This document shows positions 16,498 through 25,367 of a stretch of DNA of 64,000 nucleotides, piece by piece (the first letter of the stretch is position 1; each line of letters opens with the position of its first letter). Location of the stretch: positions 1,364,001-1,428,000 of the forward strand of contig PS015009.1 in the NCBI GenBank assembly GCA_048213135.1, read 5' to 3'. Made by a program: the position numbers and the translations under genes. The notes beneath the pieces are model-generated. The model saw only the letters and a program-made list of their open reading frames with translations, was not told the DNA's origin and ran no database searches. The DNA is from Reclinomonas americana ATCC 50394. Its lineage: Eukaryota; Jakobida; Jakobea; Jakobida.

Positions 16498-17585
16498 AAC
16501 CAGCCGCGTTTGCGGAACATCCTGATCATCATAATGGGAATGAACAGCATGAGGCCTACTGAAATAAAGAAGCCCCATTTGTTGTGCAACAGGGGTATGG
16601 TTTCGAAGTTCATACCAAAAATACCACCGATCACCGTGGCCGGCGCCAGCAGGCAGGTAACCACTGCCATCACTTTCATTACCTCGTTCATTTTCAGGTT
16701 CACATTGCTGAGGTAAAGGTCATTTAAGTTCATCATCATATCGCGGTAGTTCTCTGCCAGGTCATTGGCCTGCACAATATGATCATAAATATCCTTGAAA
16801 TATTTTTCAGTTCGTTCCTCAATCAGTTCGCTCTCGCTGCGCAATATACCATTGATCATTTCACGAACAGGAGCCACACTCCTTTTCAGGATGATCATTT
16901 CTTTACGCAGCATATTGATCTTGGCCAGGCTGCGGGTATTGGCATTCCGGGCAATGTCTTCTTCCAGCGTCTCAATCTTTTCTCCCAGTTTTTCCATCAC
17001 CACATAATAATTGTCCACAATCATATCAAGCAGGGAATAGAAGAGGAAGTCGGCTTTATTTTGACGGATCTTTGACCCGGCGAGTTTTAATTTTTCACGG
17101 AGCGGATTGAACACATCGCGGTCGGGGTCTTCCTGGAAACTGATGACAAAGTTTTTGCCCAGCACAATACTGATCTGCTCCGTTTCCACCGCCGATTCTT
17201 TTTCATTGAAGTAAAGCATGTTCAACAGGCAGAACAGCAGGTCGTTGATCTCATCCATTTTGGGGCGCTGGCCCAGGCTAAGTATATCTTCCGTAATAAG
17301 GTTGTGAATACCGTAATGATTGCAAATGGCTTCCACATCTGCTTTGCGCAGCCCGTCAACATTAATCCAGCTTACCGACGGGCTGTCGATAAAGGGAAAA
17401 CACTCCGGTACCGACTGCAATTCCCGGGTTTCCAGCTTCTCAATGTTGTAATCATATACAATGATCTTCACTGTTTCCGGTTCGGGCCTCGGTGCTGTAA
17501 CGGTAGGATTTACCTGCAGTACTTTTTTGGTACGCAATATCTGTAACGGGTCGAGCAGGTAACTGAAAATGCTGCGTACTTGCAT
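16494..17585 (-). CDS. corA: Magnesium/cobalt transporter CorA
   Basis: This 363-residue protein has the CorA layout: a large cytoplasmic alpha/beta N-terminal domain, a long stalk helix, and two C-terminal membrane helices. The pore signature GGIFGMNFE (GMN) lies between VVTCLLAPATVI and the last helix, which ends in a basic tail (MFRKRGWF). It should form a pentameric Mg2+ channel in the inner membrane. The upstream gap to the TPM gene contains no clear promoter box but carries part of a dispersed repeat family. Confidence 0.94.
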   Translation of the reverse strand: MQVRSIFSYLLDPLQILRTKKVLQVNPTVTAPRPEPETVKIIVYDYNIEKLETRELQSVPECFPFIDSPSVSWINVDGLRKADVEAICNHYGIHNLITEDILSLGQRPKMDEINDLLFCLLNMLYFNEKESAVETEQISIVLGKNFVISFQEDPDRDVFNPLREKLKLAGSKIRQNKADFLFYSLLDMIVDNYYVVMEKLGEKIETLEEDIARNANTRSLAKINMLRKEMIILKRSVAPVREMINGILRSESELIEERTEKYFKDIYDHIVQANDLAENYRDMMMNLNDLYLSNVNLKMNEVMKVMAVVTCLLAPATVIGGIFGMNFETIPLLHNKWGFFISVGLMLFIPIMMIRMFRKRGWF

Positions 17586-17603
17586 AAATTGAATTTGTAG
17601 CGA

Positions 17604-17660
17604 ATGAAATTAAGGAAATGTTTGGTTAATGAGAAAATGTGCGAATGTACAGATGTGAAA
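17604..17660. repeat. Degenerate intergenic GTGCGAAT-type repeat
   Basis: The core AATGTGCGAATG lies at 17637-17648, with related GCGAATG and GATGTG words nearby. Similar words recur in four other gene-free gaps of this window. Confidence 0.45.
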
Positions 17661-17762
17661 ATTTTTAATTTTTGTCTACGGTAAATATTGACTGAAAAGA
17701 ACAGGATTTCAAATACAGGTACAATTGGCTAATTGTTACATCTTCAAATCAGCTCATTGGCA

Positions 17763-18563
17763 TTACCAGCTTCCGCTGGCGCCACCACCGCCAAACTTAC
17801 CGCCCCCATAGCCTTCAAAGCTGTCGTTGCTGCTGCCGGAGCTTGAAGAAGACTCAGAATTGGTTTTGGGTTCATCATCATTGGCAGCAGGTGTGTAAGA
17901 ATAATCATAATCCCGCCGCCTGCTTTTAATTTTCTTACCCGATATCTTTTCATACAACCAGCGAATGAGCAGGGGTATGCCAATGAATGCGCCATTAATA
18001 CCAACAATAAGCAGCAATATGATCAGCCACCGGGGCATTCCCTTACTGCTACTGCCATATGAACCGGATGAAGTATACTTGCCCCGGGTGGCGTCAATAA
18101 TGGCAGTGGTAGCTTTATCGAACCCGGAATAATACAGTCCCTGTTTAAAATCGGGCGCCATTTCATTAGCAATGATCTCCTGGCAGGTTACATCGGGCAA
18201 TGCCCCTTCTAACCCGTACCCGGTAGAAATATTGGCTTTGCGGTCGGATATGGCCACAACCAGCAACACACCGTTGTTTTTTCCTTTACGGCCAACCTCC
18301 CATTTGTTGCCAATGGCGATGGCGTAATCGGCAATATCGGCCCCATGCAGGCTGTCGACAGTTACAATACATATTTGTGTGGAGCTTTCTTTGTCAAAGG
18401 CTACCAGCTTATCTTCCAGCCACTGTGTTTCGGAATAGGAAAGCGCTTGGGCAAAATCGTTTACCAGTTTGGGGGGCGACTGTGGTTCGGGCACGGACAG
18501 CGTTTGCGCCGCAACCCATACGGGCAACAGGAAGAGGATGTATACCAGTAAGGCTTTCTTCAT
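17763..18563 (-). CDS. TPM-domain (YgcG-like) secreted membrane-anchored protein
   Basis: The 266-residue product has an N-terminal signal peptide (MKKALLVYILFLLPVWVAAQ). A TPM domain follows, with LVNDFAQALSYSETQWLEDKL, STQICIVTVDSL, VGRKGKNNGVLLVVAISDRKANISTGYGLEGALPD and ANEMAPDFKQG. One C-terminal membrane helix (RWLIILLLIVGINGAFIGIPLLI), a basic segment, a Ser-rich stretch and a glycine-rich tail follow. TPM proteins have been linked to photosystem repair in plants and acid phosphatase activity, but the bacterial role is unclear. The ATG at 18563 is preferred to an upstream TTG. Confidence 0.85.
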   Translation of the reverse strand: MKKALLVYILFLLPVWVAAQTLSVPEPQSPPKLVNDFAQALSYSETQWLEDKLVAFDKESSTQICIVTVDSLHGADIADYAIAIGNKWEVGRKGKNNGVLLVVAISDRKANISTGYGLEGALPDVTCQEIIANEMAPDFKQGLYYSGFDKATTAIIDATRGKYTSSGSYGSSSKGMPRWLIILLLIVGINGAFIGIPLLIRWLYEKISGKKIKSRRRDYDYSYTPAANDDEPKTNSESSSSSGSSNDSFEGYGGGKFGGGGASGSW

Positions 18564-18716
18564 TGGATGAAATGAGAAAGTAAAATACAAAACCCGGGAT
18601 TAATATGAAAATGCTGGTACCGACAAAATGATAAAGCCGGGTTTCCATAGTCTGTTGCCTGAGGTTTACCGCAAAGTAACTAAGAACGCAGAGGCTACGC
18701 GAAGAGATGTTCCGGC

Positions 18717-18738
18717 GGGGTCTTGTTCCAAAGACCCC
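18717..18738. other. Strong hairpin between the TPM and rhlE genes
   Basis: GGGGTCTT and AAGACCCC pair perfectly around a six-base loop. No T-run follows on either strand, so it may be a processed 3' end or part of a degenerate intergenic repeat. The neighbouring CGCAAAG/CGCAGAGG words (18669-18695) support the latter. Confidence 0.4.
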
Positions 18739-18746
18739 GGTGTATA

Positions 18747-20012
18747 TCAACTCCTGGTTTCTTTTCTTTTGGCGTGAAATCCTTTTTTATTGTTGTTACC
18801 AAATCCGCGTGACCGCTTTTTTTGCTGTTGTTGCGGAGGTTTGGGTGCGGCAACCGGTTGTGCCAGTTCTTCGGCAGTAGGAAGAAAAGGATGCTCGGGT
18901 ATAACGGGTACCGTTTTGTTAATCAGCTTCTGAATATCTTTCAGCAGCGGCATTTCTTCCGGATCACAAAAAGCAATGGCCTTGCCTGTTTTACCCGCCC
19001 TGCCTGTACGACCAATGCGGTGTACATAGGTTTCCGGCACTTCGGGAAGATCATAATTGAATACATGCGACAGTTCGTCGATGTCGATACCCCTGGCCGC
19101 GATATCCGTTGCAACGAGTGCTCTTATGGACCCGTTTTTGAAATTGCCCAATGCATTCTGGCGGGCATTCTGCGATTTGTTGCCATGAATGGCCGCAGCG
19201 GTGATATTGGCTTTTTGCAACAGCCGCACTACTTTATCGGCCCCGTGCTTGGTACGTGTAAATACCAGCGCGGTGGCAATAGACGGATCCTTAAGCAGGT
19301 GGATAAGCAATTGTGGTTTGCTTTTTTTCGAAACGAAATATAATACCTGGTCAATAGACTCCGCGGTGGAGGAAACAGGCGTCACTTCCACTTTGGCCGG
19401 TTTGGTGAGGAGTACATCCGCCAGTTTTTGTATTTCAGGCGGCATGGTAGCTGAGAAAAATAAGGTTTGTCTTTTAGCCGGCAGTTTGGTGATCACGCGT
19501 TTTACATCGTGAATAAAACCCATGTCGAGCATACGGTCGGCCTCGTCAAGTACAAATATCTCGAGATATTTCAGGTCAATAAATCCCTGGGAAATAAGAT
19601 CAAGCAGGCGGCCGGGTGTTGCCACCAGTACTTCCACACCACGGCGCAGGGTGTTAACCTGGTTGTGCTGCGAAACACCGCCAAAGATCACGGTATGAGA
19701 AATGCCGGTGTACTTGCCATAAGCGGCAAAACTTTCGTCTATCTGTATAGCCAGTTCACGTGTGGGTGTAAGGATCAGCGCTCTTATGGGAGCGGGACCA
19801 CGGCGGTCGGGCCGGCTGGCGCTCAGCAATTGCAGCATAGGAATAGCAAAGGCCGCGGTTTTGCCGGTGCCGGTTTGGGCGCAACCCAGCAGGTCGCTGC
19901 CTTCAAGTATATGCGGAATGGCCTGGGCCTGTATGGGCGTAGGTTGTGTGTAGCCTTCTTCCTGAAGGGCTTTGAGGATCGGGTCGATCAGTTCTAACTT
20001 CTTGAATGCCAT
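18747..20012 (-). CDS. rhlE: DEAD-box RNA helicase RhlE-like
   Basis: This 421-residue protein has all the DEAD-box motifs in order: the Q motif ([14 protein letters not shown]), motif I AQTGTGKT, motif Ia [10 protein letters not shown], motif II DEADRML, motif III SAT, motif IV ALVFTRT, motif [12 protein letters not shown] and motif [15 protein letters not shown]. The tail is Lys/Gln/Arg-rich ([19 protein letters not shown]), typical of the RhlE branch involved in ribosome assembly and RNA decay. A TACCTTTG box 111 nt upstream implies an unusually long leader for this window, compatible with cold-shock-type regulation. Confidence 0.93.
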   Translation of the reverse strand: MAFKKLELIDPILKALQEEGYTQPTPIQAQAIPHILEGSDLLGCAQTGTGKTAAFAIPMLQLLSASRPDRRGPAPIRALILTPTRELAIQIDESFAAYGKYTGISHTVIFGGVSQHNQVNTLRRGVEVLVATPGRLLDLISQGFIDLKYLEIFVLDEADRMLDMGFIHDVKRVITKLPAKRQTLFFSATMPPEIQKLADVLLTKPAKVEVTPVSSTAESIDQVLYFVSKKSKPQLLIHLLKDPSIATALVFTRTKHGADKVVRLLQKANITAAAIHGNKSQNARQNALGNFKNGSIRALVATDIAARGIDIDELSHVFNYDLPEVPETYVHRIGRTGRAGKTGKAIAFCDPEEMPLLKDIQKLINKTVPVIPEHPFLPTAEELAQPVAAPKPPQQQQKKRSRGFGNNNKKGFHAKRKETRS

Positions 20013-20131
20013 TTGAAAATGGTTGTGTAAATGCTGGCCAGATGTTGTAAAGTTCTAAATCACAGCGGGAAAAATCTACTCAAAGGCTTACAACAGCCTG
20101 GTTAATTTGAGGTAGCAGAAACACAAAGGTA
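20013..20131 (-). promoter_or_regulatory. rhlE promoter and long 5' leader
   Basis: On the minus strand the -7 box TACCTTTG occupies 20131-20124, about 110 nt before the rhlE ATG. The leader includes AGGCT-gttgta-AGCCT, a short hairpin followed by a T-rich segment. A regulatory leader is inferred from length and structure only. Confidence 0.4.
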
Positions 20132-20183
20132 GGCTTTTGTTTGTTAATGGTTCCGGGACGGCTGTTTACCATCTATTATTCAC

Positions 20184-20191
20184 TACTTTCG
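20184..20191 (+). promoter_or_regulatory. -7-like promoter box of the omega-amidase gene
   Basis: TACTTTCG is a one-base variant of TAnnTTTG and ends 4 nt before the ATG at 20196. Confidence 0.4.
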
Positions 20192-20195
20192 TTGC

Positions 20196-20990
20196 ATGTC
20201 GTCCCTTACACTCACTTTTATCCAGGCTAACCTTTCCTGGGAGAATAAAATCGCCAACCTGGACATGCTGGAGCGCAAGATCATGTCCATTGCGGGCAAA
20301 ACAGAGCTGGTGCTTTTACCCGAAATGTTCAGTACCGGTTTCAGTATGCGCCCGGAAATATTCGCAGAACCCATGAGCGGGGAAACCGTGAACTGGATGA
20401 AAAGGGTAAGCCGGGAAAAAAATGTGATCCTTACCGGCAGCGTGATCATTGAAGAGAACGGCAACTATTTCAACCGGCTCATATGGATGCTGCCCAACGG
20501 CGTTCATGGTTATTACGATAAACGTCACCTGTTTGCTTATGCCGGTGAAAATGAGCATTACGAACCGGGCCATAAAAGACTGATCGCTTCTGTAAATGGC
20601 TGGCGGGTAAACCTGCAGGTGTGTTATGACCTTCGTTTCCCGGTGTGGGCACGGCAGCAAATACACGGCAGCCATACAGAATATGACCTGCTCATTTATG
20701 TAGCCAACTGGCCGCAGCGCCGCAGCCATGCCTGGAAAACGCTGTTACAGGCCAGGGCCATAGAGAACCAGTGTTATGTAGCGGGTGTAAACAGGGTGGG
20801 CTACGACGGGAACGATATCTACCACAGCGGCGACAGTATGCTGGTAGACGGACTCGGACAGGTATTGTACCATAAAGCCGATGCCGATGATATACATACC
20901 ATCACCATTCACAAATCAGACCTGGACGATACCCGTTCAAGATTTCCTTTTTGGAAAGACGCGGATGATTTTTCGCTGACGGGATTCTGA
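20196..20990 (+). CDS. yafV: Nitrilase-family omega-amidase (YafV-like)
   Basis: This 264-residue carbon-nitrogen hydrolase has the Glu-Lys-Cys triad: E43 (LLPEMFSTGF), K109 (YYDKRHLF) and C143 (QVCYDLRFPVW). The subfamily signature YDLRFP and the length are those of YafV/omega-amidases, which hydrolyse alpha-ketoglutaramate-type products of transamination or methionine salvage. It should be cytosolic. No methionine-salvage genes are adjacent, so the pathway role is inferred from the family only. Confidence 0.88.
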   Translation: MSSLTLTFIQANLSWENKIANLDMLERKIMSIAGKTELVLLPEMFSTGFSMRPEIFAEPMSGETVNWMKRVSREKNVILTGSVIIEENGNYFNRLIWMLPNGVHGYYDKRHLFAYAGENEHYEPGHKRLIASVNGWRVNLQVCYDLRFPVWARQQIHGSHTEYDLLIYVANWPQRRSHAWKTLLQARAIENQCYVAGVNRVGYDGNDIYHSGDSMLVDGLGQVLYHKADADDIHTITIHKSDLDDTRSRFPFWKDADDFSLTGF

Positions 20991-20997
20991 GGAGGGA

Positions 20998-21037
20998 GTA
21001 TAAAGTAGTTAGTATTAAATATCAAGAAAGCAGGTGC
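20998..21037. repeat. Degenerate intergenic AGTATAAAGTAG-type repeat
   Basis: The stretch contains AGTATAAAGTAGTTAGTATT and then ATATCAAGAAAGCAGG. It shares GTAGTTAGTATT and TATCAAGA with 62728-62754, and AGTATAAAGTAG with 60207-60219. Confidence 0.5.
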
Positions 21038-21042
21038 GTGAG

Positions 21043-22602
21043 TTAGTTTTTGGTGCCGGGTGTTTTTTTGTTTTTGATCATTTCCATCACCACCAGCATT
21101 TTCCTGTCCTGCCCTTTCATGAGCGCTTCATAACTGGTGCCCACATATACATCGGGCATTACGCCCAGCCCATTCTTAGGAACATGATTGTACTGTACCA
21201 GCCTGAACAGGGGCAGCCGTACACGAAGATGTGTATTGGGTAAAGTGATGTCGGGTATCATCACGCCATTATTACCATGCCAGCCACCACCGGCGGGTTC
21301 GCCCACCAGCTGTATGCCGGGTTGCCCTTTTATAACGTTGCAGAATAAAGTAGATGCGGAGAACGTTGGGCCGTTGATCAGCACGTACAGGTCACCGTTA
21401 TAGTGATTCTGTTTTTTGGGCTGGTACATTTTCCGCTCCCAATGCCCGAAGTGGTACATGCCATCGCTTTTCCTTCTGCTGCTGAAGAACAGCCCCAGGT
21501 TATTAAGGAATTTGCCTTTGATGTAACGGGTATACCTGCCGAGGTTTTGTGTTTTGGCATAACAGGTATCCACCACGCGAAAGGGTGTACGGGAAACATA
21601 GCGGGTGAGCAGGGTAGACAGGTTGATGCGCCCGCCGCCATTGGTTCGCAGGTCAATCACCACGTTGTTGATCTTTTGTTTTCGGATGTATTTAAAAGAC
21701 TGCCTGAAAAATTTGCGTAAGCCACCATTTGAAAAAGTATTGATGGTCATGATGGCGGTATTGGCTGCCGTATCAATACTCAGCGAGCGCATAATGCGCA
21801 GACGTTCCTGCCTGGTGAGTTTGGGTCTTTTCGCGACAGCGGAATCGCGGGTAGGTCTTTTAGTGCTGTCTTTTTTTATTTCGAAAACGGGAATGGTCAT
21901 TTTCTGTTCTGTCCCCGATGCATCGAGGTAGCCCACGGTATATTGCCTGCTTATGCCCATAATATTGCGATGGAAATAAGGGAAATTGCTGCTGAGGCGG
22001 ATGTAATTCACATTATCGGCCTCACCGTCTTCCGGCATATAGTCAAACAGGCTGTCGATGAGTTGCCGGTTGCGGTAGCCGTTGATGGAGGTAATGAAAG
22101 TGCCTCTTCTTAAAACAGAATCCCTGCGGTTCATATTGGAAGTAACCACCATGGTATCGTTCCATATTTTCATATTCAGCGGGAAACCCGGGTATCGTTT
22201 ACCCTGCACCCAGTGATTGTAGGCCTTGCTCATACCAAAGCTGGTATGGCCGCAATGTATTTTTTCGATCAGTGGTGCAACCACCTTCCAGCCAAACTGC
22301 AACTCGGTCATGCTGTCGGAAATGGAACGGCTGTACTGCTCAAAATACATATCCATGCTGTCTTTGGACGTGTACCAGTACAGGGAAGGGTGTTTTTTTT
22401 CGAGTATCTCCCGCAGCAAACCATAATCTTCCTTCAATTGGTTGCGGGAGTATTTTTTTGCGGGATCGAAATTTTTATGGGAAGCTGTGCAGGAGCTCAA
22501 TAACCAGGACACTAAGAAAAAAAGGGTAACCATCTGTTCATTCCGGCAACTGCGTTTTTGATAAAGGTAAGCTGCAAACGCCGAATACCGGGCGGCAGCC
22601 AT
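21043..22602 (-). CDS. S41-family (C-terminal processing-like) peptidase lipoprotein
   Basis: This 519-residue protein has an N-terminal hydrophobic segment ending SWLLSSC (lipobox), preceded by a basic n-region (QKRSCRNEQ), which favours the ATG at 22602 over one 69 bp downstream. It contains a central segment FITSINGYRNRQLIDSL that may be a PDZ remnant. The S41 core follows: VVIDLRTNGGGRINLSTLL and LYVLINGPTFSASTLFCNVI, where the Ser after PTF is the expected nucleophile, then GEPAGGGWHGNNGVMIPDITLPNT. It is probably an outer-membrane or periplasmic protease. Confidence 0.87.
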   Translation of the reverse strand: MAAARYSAFAAYLYQKRSCRNEQMVTLFFLVSWLLSSCTASHKNFDPAKKYSRNQLKEDYGLLREILEKKHPSLYWYTSKDSMDMYFEQYSRSISDSMTELQFGWKVVAPLIEKIHCGHTSFGMSKAYNHWVQGKRYPGFPLNMKIWNDTMVVTSNMNRRDSVLRRGTFITSINGYRNRQLIDSLFDYMPEDGEADNVNYIRLSSNFPYFHRNIMGISRQYTVGYLDASGTEQKMTIPVFEIKKDSTKRPTRDSAVAKRPKLTRQERLRIMRSLSIDTAANTAIMTINTFSNGGLRKFFRQSFKYIRKQKINNVVIDLRTNGGGRINLSTLLTRYVSRTPFRVVDTCYAKTQNLGRYTRYIKGKFLNNLGLFFSSRRKSDGMYHFGHWERKMYQPKKQNHYNGDLYVLINGPTFSASTLFCNVIKGQPGIQLVGEPAGGGWHGNNGVMIPDITLPNTHLRVRLPLFRLVQYNHVPKNGLGVMPDVYVGTSYEALMKGQDRKMLVVMEMIKNKKTPGTKN

Positions 22603-22627
22603 TTATTTAACAGATCAACAGGGATAA

Positions 22628-23395
22628 TTATTGTTGCTGTTCCTTTTTAATCCGCCAGGCCTCCCTGGTTTTGGTATATTTTACGAAATGATAGAACGAT
22701 TGAAAAGCTGACCAGTAAAAACCCTGTATGCCGTTAAGGAAATTGAGTTCGAAAAAATAATAACGGAAAAAATAATAAGGCACAGCGATCACTTCAACGA
22801 TCAGTGGTTTTTGTTTATTCTTTTCTACCGCCAGCTGGGCGCCCAGCGAAGAGTACCGGTTGAATTTTTCAAAATAATGAGCGATGCTTTTATAGCTGTA
22901 GTGCAGGATCTTCCCTTTCATCTTTTTCACGGTACCCTGCAGTTCCAGGCTTTCATGTACTTTATCGCTGTTGTAAGTGCCTTTGCTTTTATTGAACAGG
23001 CGGATGTAGCTTTTGCTGCTTTCTTTCCCGTACTTAAACACCCGGTTGATGAATACAAACTCCATCTGCATCAGGTAGGCATCTGCAGCAGGATTCTTCA
23101 TTTCTTCCTGAATCTCCTGCACCAGTTCATCAGTCAGTACTTCATCAGCGTCAATGCAAAGCACCCAGTTGTTTTTAGCGAGGGAAACCGCATATTGTTT
23201 TTGTGTGCCGTAACCATCAAACTGCCGCTGAAATACCTGGCATCCTTTGTTCACGCAAATAGCCACGGTATCATCGCTGCTGTAACTGTCCACAATGATC
23301 ACCTCATCGCACCAGCCCAGCTTATCGACCGTTCTGCCGATATTGTCCGCTTCGTTGAGCGTTATGATGACTGCGCTGACTTTAGCGGGGATCAT
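22628..23395 (-). CDS. Family 2 glycosyltransferase (LPS core type)
   Basis: This 255-residue GT-A enzyme begins with SAVIITLNEADNIGRTVDKL. It carries DEVIIVDSYSSDDT and the acceptor/metal motif LCIDADEVLTDEL, and ends with an amphipathic hydrophobic region (IAVPYYFFRYYFFELNFLNGIQGFYWS). This arrangement matches the WaaE/KdtX-like group that adds sugars to the lipopolysaccharide core at the inner membrane. No acceptor can be assigned. It lies 73 bp downstream of thiL, separated by a palindromic repeat. Confidence 0.88.
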   Translation of the reverse strand: MIPAKVSAVIITLNEADNIGRTVDKLGWCDEVIIVDSYSSDDTVAICVNKGCQVFQRQFDGYGTQKQYAVSLAKNNWVLCIDADEVLTDELVQEIQEEMKNPAADAYLMQMEFVFINRVFKYGKESSKSYIRLFNKSKGTYNSDKVHESLELQGTVKKMKGKILHYSYKSIAHYFEKFNRYSSLGAQLAVEKNKQKPLIVEVIAVPYYFFRYYFFELNFLNGIQGFYWSAFQSFYHFVKYTKTREAWRIKKEQQQ

Positions 23396-23468
23396 TAATT
23401 ACGAATTATTAATTACGAATTACGAATGAAGCAAGCTTGCTTCATTCGCACATTTGCATATTTTCAAA
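23396..23468. repeat. Intergenic repeat cluster with a perfect 26-bp palindrome
   Basis: Two near-copies of ATTAATTACGAAT (23396-23421) run into a perfect 26-bp palindrome centred on AAGCTT (23423-23448, arms CGAATGAAGCAAG). CGCACATTTGCATATTTTCA follows (23447-23466), the complement of the GTGCGAAT repeat words seen at 17637, 31704 and 62024. It separates thiL from the glycosyltransferase gene. Confidence 0.75.
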
Positions 23469-24494
23469 TTACTTTAAGTGATTCCATCCCTGCGCTACCA
23501 GCTCATGTTTATTGCCGCCACGGGTAATGATGTGTTTGCCTTCCGCCGGTTCGGTAATATAACCAATGATGCTGAGCCCGTTGTTGGCATTGATCTTTTC
23601 ATAATCGGCCTGCGAAATGGTGAAGAGCAATTCATAGTCTTCGCCGCCGCTGAGCGCACAGGCGGTAGGGTCCAGTTCCAGCTTATAGGCAAAGGCTTTC
23701 GATTCTTCGTTGAGCGGCAGTTTATCTTCATAGATCACGCAGCCGGTATTGCTTTGTTTGCAAATGTGCATCAGTTCGCTGCTGAGGCCGTCGCTGATGT
23801 CCATCATACTGGTGGGAACAATATCGTGTTTGGCAAAATATTCTATAACATCTTTCCTGGCCTCGGGTTTCAGCAAGCGGCCAACAATATAGGCCTGGTT
23901 CTCCAGGTCGGGCTGGGCGCCGGTTTCAGCGAATATCTTTTTCTCTCTTTCCAGCAGGGTAAGTCCCAGGAAAGCACCGCCCAGGTCACCGCTTACGCAA
24001 ATAAGGTCATTCGGTTTGGCACCGTCGCGTTTTACATAGCTGTCGGGCGCTACTTCGCCAATAGCCGTTATACTGATGATGAAGCCTTTCTGCGAAGATG
24101 TAGTATCACCCCCCACCAGGTCAACCTGGTAATGTTCGCAGGCGGCATATACGCCCTCATAAAATTCGTCGAGCGCTTCCACGCTGAATTTATTGCTGAT
24201 GCCGATGCTCACCACTACCTGTGTAGGTGTGGCATTCATGGCATAGATGTCGCTCAGGTTCACAATCACACTTTTATAACCCAGGTGTTTGAGCGGGGTA
24301 TAACCCAGGTCGAAATGGATGCCTTCCACCAGCAGGTCGGTAGTGATCACCGTTTGCCTGCCGAAATGATCGATCACAGCGGCATCGTCGCCTACGCTTA
24401 ATACAGTAGAAGTGTTGCGGGTTTCGTTGTTCCTGGTGAGGTGATCGATAAGGCCGAATTCGCCCAGTGACGCTATTTCTGTTCTTTCTTCCAT
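23469..24494 (-). CDS. thiL: Thiamine-monophosphate kinase
   Basis: ThiL phosphorylates thiamine monophosphate to the active diphosphate. The 341-residue protein has the AIR-synthase-like fold: LSVGDDAAVI near the N-terminus, TTDLLVEGIHFDLGYTPLKHLGYKSVIVNLSDIYAMNA (metal- and ATP-binding Asp residues), VDLVGGDTTSSQ, CVSGDLGGAFLGL, MDISDGLSSELMHIC and LSGGEDYELLFTI. All key motifs are present. It is 20 bp downstream of the suhB-like gene and probably in the same operon. No other thiamine genes lie nearby. Confidence 0.95.
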   Translation of the reverse strand: MEERTEIASLGEFGLIDHLTRNNETRNTSTVLSVGDDAAVIDHFGRQTVITTDLLVEGIHFDLGYTPLKHLGYKSVIVNLSDIYAMNATPTQVVVSIGISNKFSVEALDEFYEGVYAACEHYQVDLVGGDTTSSQKGFIISITAIGEVAPDSYVKRDGAKPNDLICVSGDLGGAFLGLTLLEREKKIFAETGAQPDLENQAYIVGRLLKPEARKDVIEYFAKHDIVPTSMMDISDGLSSELMHICKQSNTGCVIYEDKLPLNEESKAFAYKLELDPTACALSGGEDYELLFTISQADYEKINANNGLSIIGYITEPAEGKHIITRGGNKHELVAQGWNHLK

Positions 24495-24514
24495 GTTACT
24501 TTTTTTTCGGCAGG

Positions 24515-25300
24515 TCAGGCCAGCACCTTCCTGTTGTGAATGATGTCGAGCATTTCTTCGTGTATTTTTCCATTGGTGGCCAGTATATGCGGCTGGTAAG
24601 GGGAATACGGGTTGCCTTCAAAATCGGTAACCTTACCGCCTGCTTCTTCCACGATAAGAAAACCCGCGGCGCTGTCCCAGGCCTGCAGCTTATGTTCATA
24701 AAAGCCATCAAACCGGCCAGCGGCCACCCAGCACAGGTCTATGGCAGCGCTGCCCAGCCTGCGTACGGGCACACCCTTGCGGATAAAACGCTCGAATACC
24801 TGCAGCGGACCGTTCTCTGTATCGAGATAAGTATAGGGAAAACCAGTGACCAGGCAGCTGTGAAGCGCTTCCGTCTTCTGGCTTACGCTTATTTTTTTTT
24901 CGTTGAGCGAAGCGCCGAAACCCTTCTGAGCGAAGAAAAGCTCTTCGATGAAAGGGTTGTATACAGCGCCCAGTAACATTTTCCCGTCTTTTTCCAGGCC
25001 AATGCTTACACAGCAAATGGGAATACCACTGGCGAAATTGATGGTACCATCAATAGGATCAATGATCCACTTGTACTCGCTGTTGCTGCTGAGCTCTCCT
25101 GTTTCTTCGCTTAAAATGAAATGATCGGGATAGTCTTTGCGGATCACTTCAAAAATGGCTTTTTCCGATGCGTGGTCGGCTTCCGTTACCCAGTTGTTGA
25201 TCCCTTCTTTATTGCTGATCTTAAGATCGGCGTTGTTGAAATACCGCCGGAGTTCCTTTGCCCCGGCCTCTACCGCATTGAGCAGCGTTGTTTTTAACAT
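24515..25300 (-). CDS. suhB: Inositol monophosphatase family protein
   Basis: This 261-residue phosphatase has the lithium-sensitive phosphatase motifs: the metal-binding Glu in LSEETGE, WIIDPIDGTINFASGIP, and the C-terminal LQAWDSAAGFLIVEEAGGKVTDFEG. It should dephosphorylate inositol-1-phosphate or a related sugar phosphate in the cytosol. The symbol is given by family and the true substrate is not known. A TATCTTTG box ends 4 nt before its ATG. thiL follows on the same strand after 20 bp. Confidence 0.9.
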   Translation of the reverse strand: MLKTTLLNAVEAGAKELRRYFNNADLKISNKEGINNWVTEADHASEKAIFEVIRKDYPDHFILSEETGELSSNSEYKWIIDPIDGTINFASGIPICCVSIGLEKDGKMLLGAVYNPFIEELFFAQKGFGASLNEKKISVSQKTEALHSCLVTGFPYTYLDTENGPLQVFERFIRKGVPVRRLGSAAIDLCWVAAGRFDGFYEHKLQAWDSAAGFLIVEEAGGKVTDFEGNPYSPYQPHILATNGKIHEEMLDIIHNRKVLA

Positions 25301-25304
25301 GCCG

Positions 25305-25312
25305 CAAAGATA
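25305..25312 (-). promoter_or_regulatory. -7 promoter box of the suhB-thiL unit
   Basis: TATCTTTG on the minus strand matches TAnnTTTG and ends 4 nt before the ATG at 25300. Confidence 0.55.
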
Positions 25313-25367
25313 GAGCAGGATTTCCGTTTTCGGATTTTAGTTCCGACATTTATAGACCACTGATACT

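Noticed and set aside
18409-18750. A 113-residue minus-strand frame upstream of the TPM gene
   Set aside because: It mostly overlaps the TPM gene in another frame and has no motif or promoter box.
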